Assembly: GCA_022647725.1 (NCBI GenBank)
Contig: JALCLG010000001.1
Coordinates: 998,931-1,062,930, forward strand
From: Bacilli bacterium
GTDB lineage: Bacteria > Bacillota_I > Bacilli_A > RFN20 > CAG-288
Direction of reading: 5' to 3'
DNA: 64,000 nucleotides
Part shown: one piece after another, positions 1 to 7,799 of the stretch
Position numbering within the stretch: position 1 is the first letter of the stretch
Layout of the letters: every line of letters starts with the position of its first letter
Position numbers and translations under genes: made by a program
Notes under the pieces: generated by a model
The model's database searches: none
What the model saw: only the letters and a program-made list of their open reading frames with translations
Told to the model about the DNA's origin: nothing

Positions 1-375
1 GTTATTGGCAAAGTTGCGATAATGAAATTCCAAAGGAAGCAAGGCATAATAATTGCGGGGAATCTTAGCATATTGATAATCCTGTGCATGCAGATAGGAA
101 ATTAATAATTTTTTGATCTTTTCTCGTTCCGCAAATGTTTCTTCTTTTGAAAGATTTTTTGCAAAATCCAAATCAATATCGAGAGAAAGCCGTGGAATTC
201 TTTTTTCAGTCAGATTGATGGCAGTGCCTCCCTTTAATGCGAGAAGGTTCTCAAAATATGGGTTTTGATTTAGAAAGCGAAGAATCTCGATAAGCCGAAG
301 TGATTTTTCTAAAACATCTTTTAAAAATCCAGTCTTCTCAGACAAAATGGTCATATAGGGTCGTGAATAATTCAT
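1..375 (-). CDS. AbiEii/AbiGii-family nucleotidyltransferase toxin (partial, 3' end outside window)
   Basis: Reads leftward off the window edge; 125 N-terminal residues are visible. The frame contains LALKGGTAINL followed about 15 residues later by LSLDIDLDF, the GG(T/S)-x(n)-DxD nucleotide-binding and metal site of the DNA polymerase beta-like nucleotidyltransferases that make up AbiEii toxins. In the AbiE family this protein is the toxin of a type IV system that blocks growth, sometimes giving phage abortive infection, by modifying nucleic acid (tRNA has been reported as a target). The start codon overlaps the stop of the upstream antitoxin gene as ATGA, the usual AbiEi-AbiEii coupling. Family call is firm; whether the gene is intact cannot be judged. 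Confidence 0.88.
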   Translation of the reverse strand, partial: MNYSRPYMTILSEKTGFLKDVLEKSLRLIEILRFLNQNPYFENLLALKGGTAINLTEKRIPRLSLDIDLDFAKNLSKEETFAEREKIKKLLISYLHAQDYQYAKIPRNYYALLPLEFHYRNFANN

Positions 376-1112
376 GTCATCTCCTTGTCTAGGTAAATGG
401 CTATCTTTTCAGGAATCATCAGCCGCCACGTCTTATCTAAATGGCTTCTTGCAGAATCTCCTGGAAGCAGATAATCCACTTTCTTAGTAATCTTTGCTCG
501 GCATTCCGAATAGAAAGCATCGGACAGAGGCAAGGAAGAACGGAACAGAGAAAAGAAATACCCTGCCTTCTTGTAAAGAACAGTTTTGTTTTCTTCTTGC
601 AACCGTTGTCTCAGTTTGGCTTCGTCTACAAACGTGACGACTTCCAGAGCCGAGAGAACCTCTTCCAGGCCACCGGCTTTTTCCAAATGGCTGAAGCAAT
701 CCAGAAGAGTCTTCTCAAGGCTGGTGACACGGATGCTTTCGGAGGCAATCCAATCGACTCCGTTTGGCTTACGATAGCGAACCCATCCATAAGTCTTCCC
801 CTCGAATTCAAAGTCCACGAATCGCGTGGTGCTGCCTACCGACAGCGTATGAAACACCTGATTCGCTAAGCCGTAATATTCCAGAGCCGAATGAAGGCAA
901 AGAAAGGAAGAGGCGGAGACACGGCTGGCAATCTGAAAAGGGGAAGCAAAGACATCTCCGGTGGTGATATCCACAGGAGAATAAAGATTGTTCCTTATTT
1001 TGATGATGCTTCCGTTACGCACCTTGGACTGAAGCCAGTTCTCGTAGCCTTTCTTCGTTTTGAAACGGTCACAGAGTTCCTCCCTTCCAAATACTATTGG
1101 CAATATTTCCAT
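372..1112 (-). CDS. AbiEi-type antitoxin, transcriptional regulator of the AbiE pair
   Basis: 246 residues. The N-terminal part (GREELCDRF..NWLQSKVRNGSIIKIRNNLY) has the winged helix-turn-helix pattern of the AbiEi antitoxin domain, in which family members bind inverted repeats upstream of their own operon. The rest matches AbiEi C-terminal sequence (LHSALEYYGL, VTSLEKTLLDC). It lies directly upstream of the nucleotidyltransferase toxin with a 4-bp overlap, so the two are translated from one mRNA. Start chosen at an ATG preceded by AGAGGACAAAACC; a TATAGT -10 lies just upstream. A dyad at 1149-1164 covers the -35 position and is the likely self-operator. Confidence 0.85.
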   Translation of the reverse strand: MEILPIVFGREELCDRFKTKKGYENWLQSKVRNGSIIKIRNNLYSPVDITTGDVFASPFQIASRVSASSFLCLHSALEYYGLANQVFHTLSVGSTTRFVDFEFEGKTYGWVRYRKPNGVDWIASESIRVTSLEKTLLDCFSHLEKAGGLEEVLSALEVVTFVDEAKLRQRLQEENKTVLYKKAGYFFSLFRSSLPLSDAFYSECRAKITKKVDYLLPGDSARSHLDKTWRLMIPEKIAIYLDKEMT

Positions 1113-1129
1113 GGTTTTGTCCTCTAAAT

Positions 1130-1164
1130 ACTATATCTATTCTAAAACACTTTAATAATAAAGT
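1130..1164 (-). promoter_or_regulatory. AbiE promoter with candidate self-operator
   Basis: Reading leftward, TATAGT (1130-1135) is a good -10 and the weak -35 region TTATTA (1153-1158) sits inside a perfect 6-bp-arm inverted repeat, ACTTTA-ATAA-TAAAGT (1149-1164). AbiEi proteins are known to repress their own promoter through inverted repeats, so this is the likely site. Inferred from position and symmetry only. Confidence 0.4.
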
Positions 1165-1268
1165 AAAATGGTACAAAAGAAGTAATAACCTTTATTTTGG
1201 TCCGTTGCCGAAAGAAACCATTTGTTCCTACCTCATCTTGTCTTAAAATAAAGCAAGTGAAACAGCCC

Positions 1269-2804
1269 ATGACAGAAAATATCAAGGATAAAGGGGACTG
1301 GTCTTCGGTCTTTGCCTTTGACCGGAAGGTCCTCAAGAAACAGGCCAAAAAGGAACTGAGCGTCAATTACTGGCGCAATGTTTTCATTGCGGCCATCACC
1401 TTCATCACCGTCACCGGCCTGATGAATCAGCTCCTGGTCCGGTTAGCCAACCTCGGCTCCAACACGGTGCTATCCGACTTCTCCAACTGGACCCTGATGA
1501 AATACATCATCCACTTCTATAGCCCGGATTTTTTGGCCTCCGGCACCTCCTTGGATACCTTCCTGGATTACCTTCTTTCCATCATCTTCAACGCCATGAC
1601 CAGTCAGATCTCCTTCCCCTTCTATGTCGCCTATTCCGTTTATAAGGAAGGCTTCCAGACGGCCACCCAGGTCTTCTATGTCCTCTTTGGCTCCCTGATC
1701 TATTTCTCGTTTGTCCTTTTCCTTATTCATCCCATCCATGTCGGCGGCAAGAAATACTTCCTGGAACGGGAAGAACAGGGAAAAGCCGGCACCAGCACCG
1801 TGCTAGGCGGCTTTAACCGCTACTATATCAATATCGTCATCACCAAATTCCTGAAATCCTTCTACACCTTCCTCTGGTCATTGACGATCGTGGGAGCCCC
1901 GATTGCCTATTACCGCTATTGGTTTGTGGATTACATCCTGGCCGACAACCCCAGCATCAACCCTCAGGAAGCCATCCGCTTAAGCAAGAAGATGACCCAA
2001 GGCCGGAAATGGGAGATGGCTGTCACCGATCTTTCTTTCAGCGGTTACGCGCTGCTCTCCTTAGTCAGCTTAGGAATCTTCGGTCTCCTTTTCGTGAACC
2101 CGTATTATGAGATCACCTATGCCAAGATCTACCAGGACAGCAAGAGCGATCTCTTAGTCCGGGATCCGGAAAGCTACCGGAAATTGTTGGGTGTGATGGA
2201 CAACAACTCCAAATCCCTCATCATGCGCCGGAATGTCGACTATGACTGCCCCTATGAGGTGGTTGACTACATCCTGATGTTCTTTATCATCTCTTTCATC
2301 GGCTGGGTCTGGGAAGTCGGCTATGCCTTCTTGCAGAACTTCACCTTCACCAACCGCGGCTCCTTCTACGGACCGATCCTTCCCATCTATGGCAGCGGCG
2401 GGATTGTGGTACTGATCCTCTTGAAGAAGACCAGGAAAGTGCCGTGGCTTAGCTTCTTATTGGCAATCGCCATCTGCCTTACCATTGAATATTTCACCGG
2501 CTGGTATCTGGAGAAGAGCACCGGCCATAAATACTGGGACTATTCGATGATGCCCTTCAATCTGCAGGGTCGGATCTGTCTATATGGTGGGTTGGCCTTT
2601 GGCATCGGCTGCCTCTTTGTCATCTACTTCGTCGGACCGGCCCTTTATGCCATCCTCAGCCGGATTCCTGACAAAGTGAAGTGGCCTATGGCGGCTCTGT
2701 TCCTGGCCGGGTTTGTCTGTGACATCATCGTCTCTCATTTCTACCCGAATCTGAGCGGACAGGTGGACACCCTGGTCCCGGTTGTCGTATCCTTATGGCG
2801 TTAA
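1269..2804 (+). CDS. DUF975 / CmpB-like putative permease membrane protein
   Basis: 511 residues from the ATG at 1269 (a longer in-frame start at 1197 has no ribosome binding site and adds a non-homologous tail). The first about 330 residues are a DUF975-type membrane domain with the segment YILADNPSINPQEAIRLSKKM, followed by WEMAVTDLSFSGY. The last about 180 residues (FIISFIGWVWEVGYAFLQNF, RGSFYGPILPIYG) match the putative ABC-transporter permease domain PF06541. About ten hydrophobic segments are visible. No ATPase gene is nearby, so a transport role is unproven; the domain pair is common in gut Bacillota without a defined function. It sits 12 bp upstream of the GAF-domain gene and probably shares its transcript. 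Confidence 0.75.
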   Translation: MTENIKDKGDWSSVFAFDRKVLKKQAKKELSVNYWRNVFIAAITFITVTGLMNQLLVRLANLGSNTVLSDFSNWTLMKYIIHFYSPDFLASGTSLDTFLDYLLSIIFNAMTSQISFPFYVAYSVYKEGFQTATQVFYVLFGSLIYFSFVLFLIHPIHVGGKKYFLEREEQGKAGTSTVLGGFNRYYINIVITKFLKSFYTFLWSLTIVGAPIAYYRYWFVDYILADNPSINPQEAIRLSKKMTQGRKWEMAVTDLSFSGYALLSLVSLGIFGLLFVNPYYEITYAKIYQDSKSDLLVRDPESYRKLLGVMDNNSKSLIMRRNVDYDCPYEVVDYILMFFIISFIGWVWEVGYAFLQNFTFTNRGSFYGPILPIYGSGGIVVLILLKKTRKVPWLSFLLAIAICLTIEYFTGWYLEKSTGHKYWDYSMMPFNLQGRICLYGGLAFGIGCLFVIYFVGPALYAILSRIPDKVKWPMAALFLAGFVCDIIVSHFYPNLSGQVDTLVPVVVSLWR

Positions 2805-2816
2805 GGAGCAAAGCTT

Positions 2817-3269
2817 ATGAATGCAGAGTATCAAGCGATTATCGATTACGTTGACAAGTCCCAGAAAGCGGGGATTTATCCCCTGTCGATTGAGGCCGAT
2901 ATTGTCAATCTCCTGAAAGCCGACTTTCCTAAAATTGATTGGGTTGGCTTCTATCTTGCGGATGAGAGAAAGCAGGTTCTTTATGTCGGTCCGTATGTCG
3001 GCGAACTTGCCTGTTCCTTCATTCCTTTCAACAAGGGCGTCTGCGGGAAAGCCTATTGGGAGCAGAAGACCCAGTTAAGCGGCGACGTCACAAGTCTTCC
3101 CTATCATATTGCCTGCTCTTCCACCACCCAAAGCGAGATCGTCTTGCCGGTAGAGAACAAGCACGGCAAAGTCATCGGTGTGCTGGACATCGACAGCGAT
3201 GCTCCCGATGCGTTTACGGCTGAGGATCAGGAAGGGTTAGAGGCACTGCTTAAGGTCTTCCAGGGCTAA
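2817..3269 (+). CDS. msrC: GAF-domain free methionine-(R)-sulfoxide reductase
   Basis: 150 residues, full length for the single-GAF fRMsr family (E. coli MsrC, B. subtilis YtsP). Reduces free, not protein-bound, methionine-R-sulfoxide in the cytosol using thioredoxin. The family motifs are intact: IDWVGFYL, LACSFIPFNKGVCGKAYW and HIACSSTTQSEIVLPV supply the three cysteines equivalent to Cys84, Cys94 and Cys118 of the E. coli enzyme. Good ribosome binding site AAGGAG seven bases before the ATG, 12 bp after the upstream membrane-protein gene. Its stop overlaps the stop of the convergent HD-domain gene by 4 bp. Confidence 0.88.
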   Translation: MNAEYQAIIDYVDKSQKAGIYPLSIEADIVNLLKADFPKIDWVGFYLADERKQVLYVGPYVGELACSFIPFNKGVCGKAYWEQKTQLSGDVTSLPYHIACSSTTQSEIVLPVENKHGKVIGVLDIDSDAPDAFTAEDQEGLEALLKVFQG

Positions 3270-3913
3270 GCCTGGCCGTTGATTTCCTCAGCGAATTCTT
3301 TGAGATAGTCGACTAAGACCTGATGACGGTGGATGGCTATCCGTTTGCCTTCTTCTGTGGTCATCATATCGGTTAACAGCAGCAGTTTTTCATAGAAATG
3401 GGTCAGGGTCGCGTGATTGCCTTTCCGGTAATCCGCTTCCGACTTGGCTAACACCGGCTTTTCGTTGGGATCATAGATCAGCCTTCCATGGCTGCCGCCA
3501 TAGGCAAAAGCCCTAGCAATCCCGATGGCACCGATGGCATCCAGACGGTCGGCATCCTGAACGATTTTCCCTTCCAAGGTATCGGGAACGACGCTGTCTT
3601 TGCCTTTGAAGGAGACCTGATGGATGATGTGAATGATGCTTTCCTGGTCGGCTAGGGCAATCCCCTGTTCCTTCATCAGCTTGCGGGCATGGTCATCATT
3701 CTTGTCGTCCGGGAAGAGCTTGACGTCATCCGTATCATGAAGAAGGGCAGCCAAAAGCACGATGAACCGGTTCGCTGTCGGTTCCGTCTTCAGGATCGCC
3801 AGAGCGTTCTGATAAACCCGATAGGTATGGTAGACATCGTGACCTGAGCTGTCCTCACCGAAATAAGGACGGATGGCTTCTTTCACGGCGGCTAAAATGG
3901 CTTCCTGATTCAT
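3266..3913 (-). CDS. HD-domain phosphohydrolase (YedJ/YpgQ-like)
   Basis: 215 residues. The HD superfamily metal-binding residues appear in order: GHDVYHTYRVYQNAL, then LLAALLHDTDDVKL (the HD pair), then VQDADRLDAIGAIGIARAF with the last Asp. This arrangement is typical of small stand-alone cytosolic HD hydrolases; B. subtilis YpgQ has been shown to act on nucleoside triphosphates, but the substrate here is unknown. Strong ribosome binding site (CAGGAGG) before the ATG. A TG-C-TACAAT extended -10 lies upstream in the gap shared with the divergent lipoprotein gene. Convergent with the methionine sulfoxide reductase gene, 4-bp overlap. Confidence 0.8.
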   Translation of the reverse strand: MNQEAILAAVKEAIRPYFGEDSSGHDVYHTYRVYQNALAILKTEPTANRFIVLLAALLHDTDDVKLFPDDKNDDHARKLMKEQGIALADQESIIHIIHQVSFKGKDSVVPDTLEGKIVQDADRLDAIGAIGIARAFAYGGSHGRLIYDPNEKPVLAKSEADYRKGNHATLTHFYEKLLLLTDMMTTEEGKRIAIHRHQVLVDYLKEFAEEINGQA

Positions 3914-3977
3914 GGCATGACCTCCTGATACGGCCTTTTATTGTAGCATACCTGTTTCTTTTCCCGGGACTTTCAGG

Positions 3978-3983
3978 TAGAAT
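3978..3983 (+). promoter_or_regulatory. -10 box of the lipoprotein gene at 3993
   Basis: TAGAAT, with TTTCTT 17 bp upstream at 3955-3960. The start codon is only 9 bp beyond the -10, so the mRNA would have a leader of about 2-4 nt even though an AAGG precedes the ATG. Confidence 0.4.
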
Positions 3984-3992
3984 TGTAAGGTT

Positions 3993-5042
3993 ATGGGTAA
4001 GACAGAAAGAGGCACTCTTGTGTGCCTGGTCGTACTGCTTCTCAGCGGCTGTGCCGTCAAACCGAAAGAGTCTTCTTCGGTGGCTGTTTCAACGGATTCA
4101 GACACGGCTTGGGTGAGTTCCTCCGCTTTGGCGTCTCCCGTCTCCGATCAAAGCCAGGCCAGCCCTTCCCCAGCGGTCTCCTCCGCTTCGCCGTCGGCGG
4201 TGGCCTCGGCTTCCGCTTCCTCAACCGCTTCTTCCTCAACGTCTGCGAATCCGGATCCTTATGTCAACATGAGCGCCGACCAGTTCTACCAGAACTATCA
4301 TGAGGCGACCTCCTCCTTGGATGCCAAATACCGGAGCCTTCATTCCTTCATGAGCGGCTCTCTGGCTGATCAGCCTCAGATGATGACACTCGCCGCCAAT
4401 CAGCCTAAAAGAAATGGTGTTCTTTTAAAAAACAGCTCGGAACATTTATCCCAAGATGGCTATACGTATACCTTGGTGGATTCCGAGGGCAAAAAGGTCA
4501 AAGACATTTACAAATACGGCGCCTATGTCACGCTGGATGATGTCGCCAGCTATGTTTATGCCTTCGGGGATATCCCGGCCAACTATGTCTCCGACAAGAA
4601 GACGTCTCCGCGGGACAGTCTCTGGGGGAAGTATCTCCGATTGAATCATTCTTCCTTTGACAACAATACCGTCACCTATCCGGACGAACCGGATCTTCCG
4701 GATGCTTTCAACTCGGCTAACAAATCCAGCGGAACTTATAAATACTTTGAGATGGATATCGGCACCACGGGCAGCACCTTGTATAGCGAGGGCTATACCG
4801 TCGGTGTCTACAACAACGGCAGCAAGATCATCCGCGGCGGCAGCCGGATCGTCTATACCCGCTTCTACAAAGACGGGTCTCACGTCGACTCGCCCAGTGA
4901 CCGGCATGTCTTCTATACCTACAGCCACTATGCCGACTTCACGGAGTACCTGAACTACTACCAGGGATTCTCTTTGTCGTATGGTTTCAATTCCTCAGCC
5001 AGCACGTATGAGGCGATAGCTCCTCTCTTGGCAGAGTTTTAA
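3993..5042 (+). CDS. Ser/Ala-rich lipoprotein of unknown function
   Basis: 349 residues. Signal peptide with lipobox LLLSGC (lipidated Cys20), then a low-complexity Ser/Ala/Pro linker to about residue 85 that probably spans the cell wall, then a globular domain of about 260 residues rich in Tyr and Gly (YKYFEMDIGTTGSTLYSEGY, GGSRIVYTRFYKDG). I do not recognise the globular domain. Such linker-plus-domain lipoproteins are usually surface-exposed. The gene is upstream of the hybrid-kinase module but that module has its own promoter (5094-5122), so co-regulation is uncertain. Confidence 0.7.
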   Translation: MGKTERGTLVCLVVLLLSGCAVKPKESSSVAVSTDSDTAWVSSSALASPVSDQSQASPSPAVSSASPSAVASASASSTASSSTSANPDPYVNMSADQFYQNYHEATSSLDAKYRSLHSFMSGSLADQPQMMTLAANQPKRNGVLLKNSSEHLSQDGYTYTLVDSEGKKVKDIYKYGAYVTLDDVASYVYAFGDIPANYVSDKKTSPRDSLWGKYLRLNHSSFDNNTVTYPDEPDLPDAFNSANKSSGTYKYFEMDIGTTGSTLYSEGYTVGVYNNGSKIIRGGSRIVYTRFYKDGSHVDSPSDRHVFYTYSHYADFTEYLNYYQGFSLSYGFNSSASTYEAIAPLLAEF

Positions 5043-5093
5043 GTCCGGTAACCGGTTTTAGGCTTTGAAAAAGCGAAATCCAGGGGACAGGCG

Positions 5094-5122
5094 TTGTCTT
5101 ACTTCTTCTTTTTGATTATACT
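5094..5122 (+). promoter_or_regulatory. Promoter of the hybrid kinase / solute-binding-protein operon
   Basis: TTGTCT (5094-5099) and TATACT (5117-5122) with exactly 17 bp between. This rules out the TTG at 5094 as a translation start, since it lies in the -35 box, and places a leader of about 95 nt before the likely TTG start at 5226. Confidence 0.55.
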
Positions 5123-5157
5123 ATTTCCTTATTTAGCAAAAAGAATCCCTGAATACC

Positions 5158-5229
5158 ATGAAGGACAAACTAGCGCCGTTAACAAGCAGACACTTGCCGT
5201 TAAGTGCCATCCAGGATGGCTCCCTTTGA
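5158..5229 (+). CDS. Possible 23-codon leader ORF overlapping the kinase start
   Basis: ATG at 5158 in the leader of the kinase operon, ending in TGA at 5227-5229. The stop overlaps the proposed kinase TTG start as TTGA. No strong ribosome binding site is seen in front of it, so it may be chance; if translated it would couple ribosomes to the weak TTG start. Confidence 0.25.
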   Translation: MKDKLAPLTSRHLPLSAIQDGSL

Positions 5230-6593
5230 AACCGAAAAAAATCGAAAAGAATACCCTCCGCTTCTCTTTGATATCTTCAGCGATTCTTCTTTGTGCCGGC
5301 ATTGCCCTGGTGCTGGTAGGCCGTTTTGCCAGTGCTAAGTATAAACAGAACCTCCGTCTCAACAGCGCTGTTCTTTTAGGCGAATACGGACAGCGTGTCT
5401 CCACCGCCATCAACAAGCAGATGAGCGATACCTGGAGCATTGCCGCTAGCGTCAGCACGACCTTGGAAGCCACGGAGAGCACCTCCGCCGAGGAGGTGCT
5501 GCCGGTCTTGAAGAAGACCCGGGACGACTGGAAGCTCAACGATATCGTTCTCTATACGGAGTCGGGTGCCTGCATGAACTCGGAAGGCAACTCCAACCCC
5601 ATCGACCAGGCAACGGAAATCTCCTATTATGCCCAGTCCCAAGGCAAATACCTGAATACCGTGGAATCAAGGATGTTCTTCTCCGTTCCGGTCACGTCCA
5701 GCCTGCTTTATGATAATTCGAAAGTCGTTGCCCTCTCCGTCATCCGTGATCAGTCCAGCATGATTGCCGATCAGGATATCACTTCCTTCAACGACACGAC
5801 CGTCGTCTACCTTTGCCAGTCCAACGGCCTGATCATCTCCCGCTCGGCCAATGCCGACAGCAATTACATCAATGTCACTGCCTTGTTCAACAACGGCAGT
5901 CTTATCAACCTGAAAGGCGGCTCCAACAATCTGGAAGACGCCGTCTCGGATCTTGACACGTGGTATTTCACCTACACCGACAATTCGTCCGTCGGTCAGT
6001 ATGTGGTCGATCTGGCCTTTGTTCAGACCGATGTCAAATTCCAGCTGGTCATCGCCACCCCGATGAACGAAGTCGACAAGTCGATGAACCAGTATTCGTC
6101 CTTCATCAACTACCTTTATGTCGGTATCGGCATCATCGTGCTGCTATTAGTCGCCTTAGGCGTCTATCTTTTTGCCCGTCAGCGCGGCAAGAACTACCGG
6201 GCTATGGCGGACCGGGATAAGATGCTTAACCTCTTGGTGTCCAGCACCGATGAAGTCTTTGTTCTCTTCTTACCGGGCAAGGAGGAAGCCGAGTTCAGGA
6301 GCACCAATGAGAAGATGATCTTCGGCGATGCCTCGGAGCAGTTCTCCGTCCGGGCCCACAGCGAAGGGAAAGTCTATATCCGCTGCAGTCCGGAAGGACA
6401 GGCCTTGGTCAAGCACCTGAACGATGCCTTGGAGAAGTGGGATCAGAAGAGTGATTTCACCAGCGACTTCGTGCCGGTCTTTGACCGTGGCATGATGCGG
6501 TATTTCATCCTCAGCGTCTCCCTGCCGGAGAAGAAGGGACGTCCGTATGTGGCCATCATCACCGATGCCACCAAAGAGCATGAGAGAGAGTAG
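5226..6593 (+). CDS. Hybrid sensor histidine kinase, sensor half (upstream of an in-frame TAG)
   Basis: Start set at TTG 5226 (AGGA at 5213-5216): it is the only plausible initiator after the promoter and gives a clean N-terminus, MKPKKIEKNTLRF followed by a membrane segment (about 13-33). An extracytoplasmic dCache-like domain follows to a second membrane segment at about 296-318, then a PAS-like domain (about 325-450) ending ATKEHERE. There TAG at 6591-6593 interrupts the frame; the same frame then continues straight into the kinase domain. Alone this product is a membrane sensor without catalytic core. Together with 6609-7799 it would be a standard Cache-PAS-HisKA-HATPase-REC hybrid kinase that relays an extracellular ligand signal. 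Confidence 0.75.
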   Translation: MKPKKIEKNTLRFSLISSAILLCAGIALVLVGRFASAKYKQNLRLNSAVLLGEYGQRVSTAINKQMSDTWSIAASVSTTLEATESTSAEEVLPVLKKTRDDWKLNDIVLYTESGACMNSEGNSNPIDQATEISYYAQSQGKYLNTVESRMFFSVPVTSSLLYDNSKVVALSVIRDQSSMIADQDITSFNDTTVVYLCQSNGLIISRSANADSNYINVTALFNNGSLINLKGGSNNLEDAVSDLDTWYFTYTDNSSVGQYVVDLAFVQTDVKFQLVIATPMNEVDKSMNQYSSFINYLYVGIGIIVLLLVALGVYLFARQRGKNYRAMADRDKMLNLLVSSTDEVFVLFLPGKEEAEFRSTNEKMIFGDASEQFSVRAHSEGKVYIRCSPEGQALVKHLNDALEKWDQKSDFTSDFVPVFDRGMMRYFILSVSLPEKKGRPYVAIITDATKEHERE

Positions 6594-6608
6594 GCCTTAA
6601 AGGATGCC

Positions 6609-7799
6609 TTGGCTTTGGCCAAGGATGCCTCACAGGCAAAATCGTCCTTCCTAGCCAATATGTCGCATGATATCCGTACCCCGATGAACGCCATCGTCAA
6701 TATGACCGATTTTGCCTTGCAGGCGAAGGATTTCGATGAAGCCATGACCTACTTGGCGACCATCAAGACCTCGTCGCAGCACTTAGTAAGACTGATCAAC
6801 GAAATCCTGGATATGTCTCGGATCGAATCCGGTAAGCTCCGCTTGGAGCAGGAGCCTTTCTCGCTCAAGGAGCAGCTCAGCGAAGTCGAGGGCATCATCA
6901 AGCCATTGGCGGAAGCCAAGAAGCAGACTTTCACCACCGTTTATCATTTCACGCATGAGACCCTCTTAGGCGATCCCTTAAGGATCAATCAGGTGCTGAT
7001 CAATCTCCTGAACAATGCCATCAAGTTCACCCCGCAAGGCGGGAAGCTTAGTCTCACCGTCGAGGAGCTGAACGCCATTTCCGCTCAGCAGACGGCCTTC
7101 CGTTTCACGGTCACCGATACCGGCGTCGGCATCGACGCCAAAGATCAGGAAGCCATCTTCACGCCGTTTACCAGGACGGCCGCAACCGATGCCCAGAAGA
7201 TCGAAGGCACGGGACTGGGTCTGGCCATCTGCAAGAGCTTCACGGAAGCCATGGGCGGCAAGATCTCGGTCACCAGCACGCTGGGCAAAGGCTCGAGCTT
7301 CCAGGTCGAGATTCCTTTTGAGATTGCTCCGGACAATGTCCTTCCCAAGAAAGAGGAAGTCAGTGCCGCTCCGATCAGTTTTGCCGGAAAGAAGGCTTTA
7401 TTGGTCGAGGACAATGCCATCAATCAGCAGATTCCCAGCATGCTTTTGACCAAGGCCGGATTCCAGGTCACCTGTGCCGCCGATGGCCAAATTGCCTATC
7501 GGACCTTCTTGGCCTCCGCTCCGGGAACCTTCGATATCATCTTCATGGATATCCAGATGCCGAACATGAACGGCTATGAGGCCACCAAGGCCATCCGTGC
7601 CAGTAACCATCCGCAGGCCAAGACCATTCCGATTGTGGCGATGACCGCCAACGTCTTCAAGGAAGATATCGAAAAAGCCAGGGAAGCCGGCATGGACGGC
7701 CATATCGGCAAGCCTGTGGACTTAGCCAGCATCACCCACGCGGCCGAAGTCGCCATGGAAAACAAAGCCAAGGAGGTTCCTCATGACAAAGCTCAGTAG
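6609..7799 (+). CDS. Hybrid histidine kinase, catalytic and receiver half (downstream of the in-frame TAG)
   Basis: Same reading frame as the sensor half. HisKA with NMSHDIRTPMNAI (phospho-His at 6666-6668), HATPase with N box INLLNNAIKFTP and G boxes DTGVGID and GTGLGLAI, then a receiver domain with ALLVEDNAINQQ, acceptor Asp in FMDIQMPNMNG (7548-7550) and Lys in IGKPVD. A TTG at 6609 with AAAGGA just before it could restart translation after the TAG and release a soluble kinase-receiver protein. The catalytic residues are all intact, which argues either that the stop is recent, is an assembly error, or is bypassed. Its last 17 bp overlap the start of the solute-binding lipoprotein gene. Confidence 0.75.
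   Translation: MALAKDASQAKSSFLANMSHDIRTPMNAIVNMTDFALQAKDFDEAMTYLATIKTSSQHLVRLINEILDMSRIESGKLRLEQEPFSLKEQLSEVEGIIKPLAEAKKQTFTTVYHFTHETLLGDPLRINQVLINLLNNAIKFTPQGGKLSLTVEELNAISAQQTAFRFTVTDTGVGIDAKDQEAIFTPFTRTAATDAQKIEGTGLGLAICKSFTEAMGGKISVTSTLGKGSSFQVEIPFEIAPDNVLPKKEEVSAAPISFAGKKALLVEDNAINQQIPSMLLTKAGFQVTCAADGQIAYRTFLASAPGTFDIIFMDIQMPNMNGYEATKAIRASNHPQAKTIPIVAMTANVFKEDIEKAREAGMDGHIGKPVDLASITHAAEVAMENKAKEVPHDKAQ

Noticed and set aside
6591-6593. TAG as a pyrrolysine or other recoded codon
   Set aside because: No pyl genes or recoding element seen, and histidine kinases have no reason to need a special residue in the linker; kept only as an unexplained stop.
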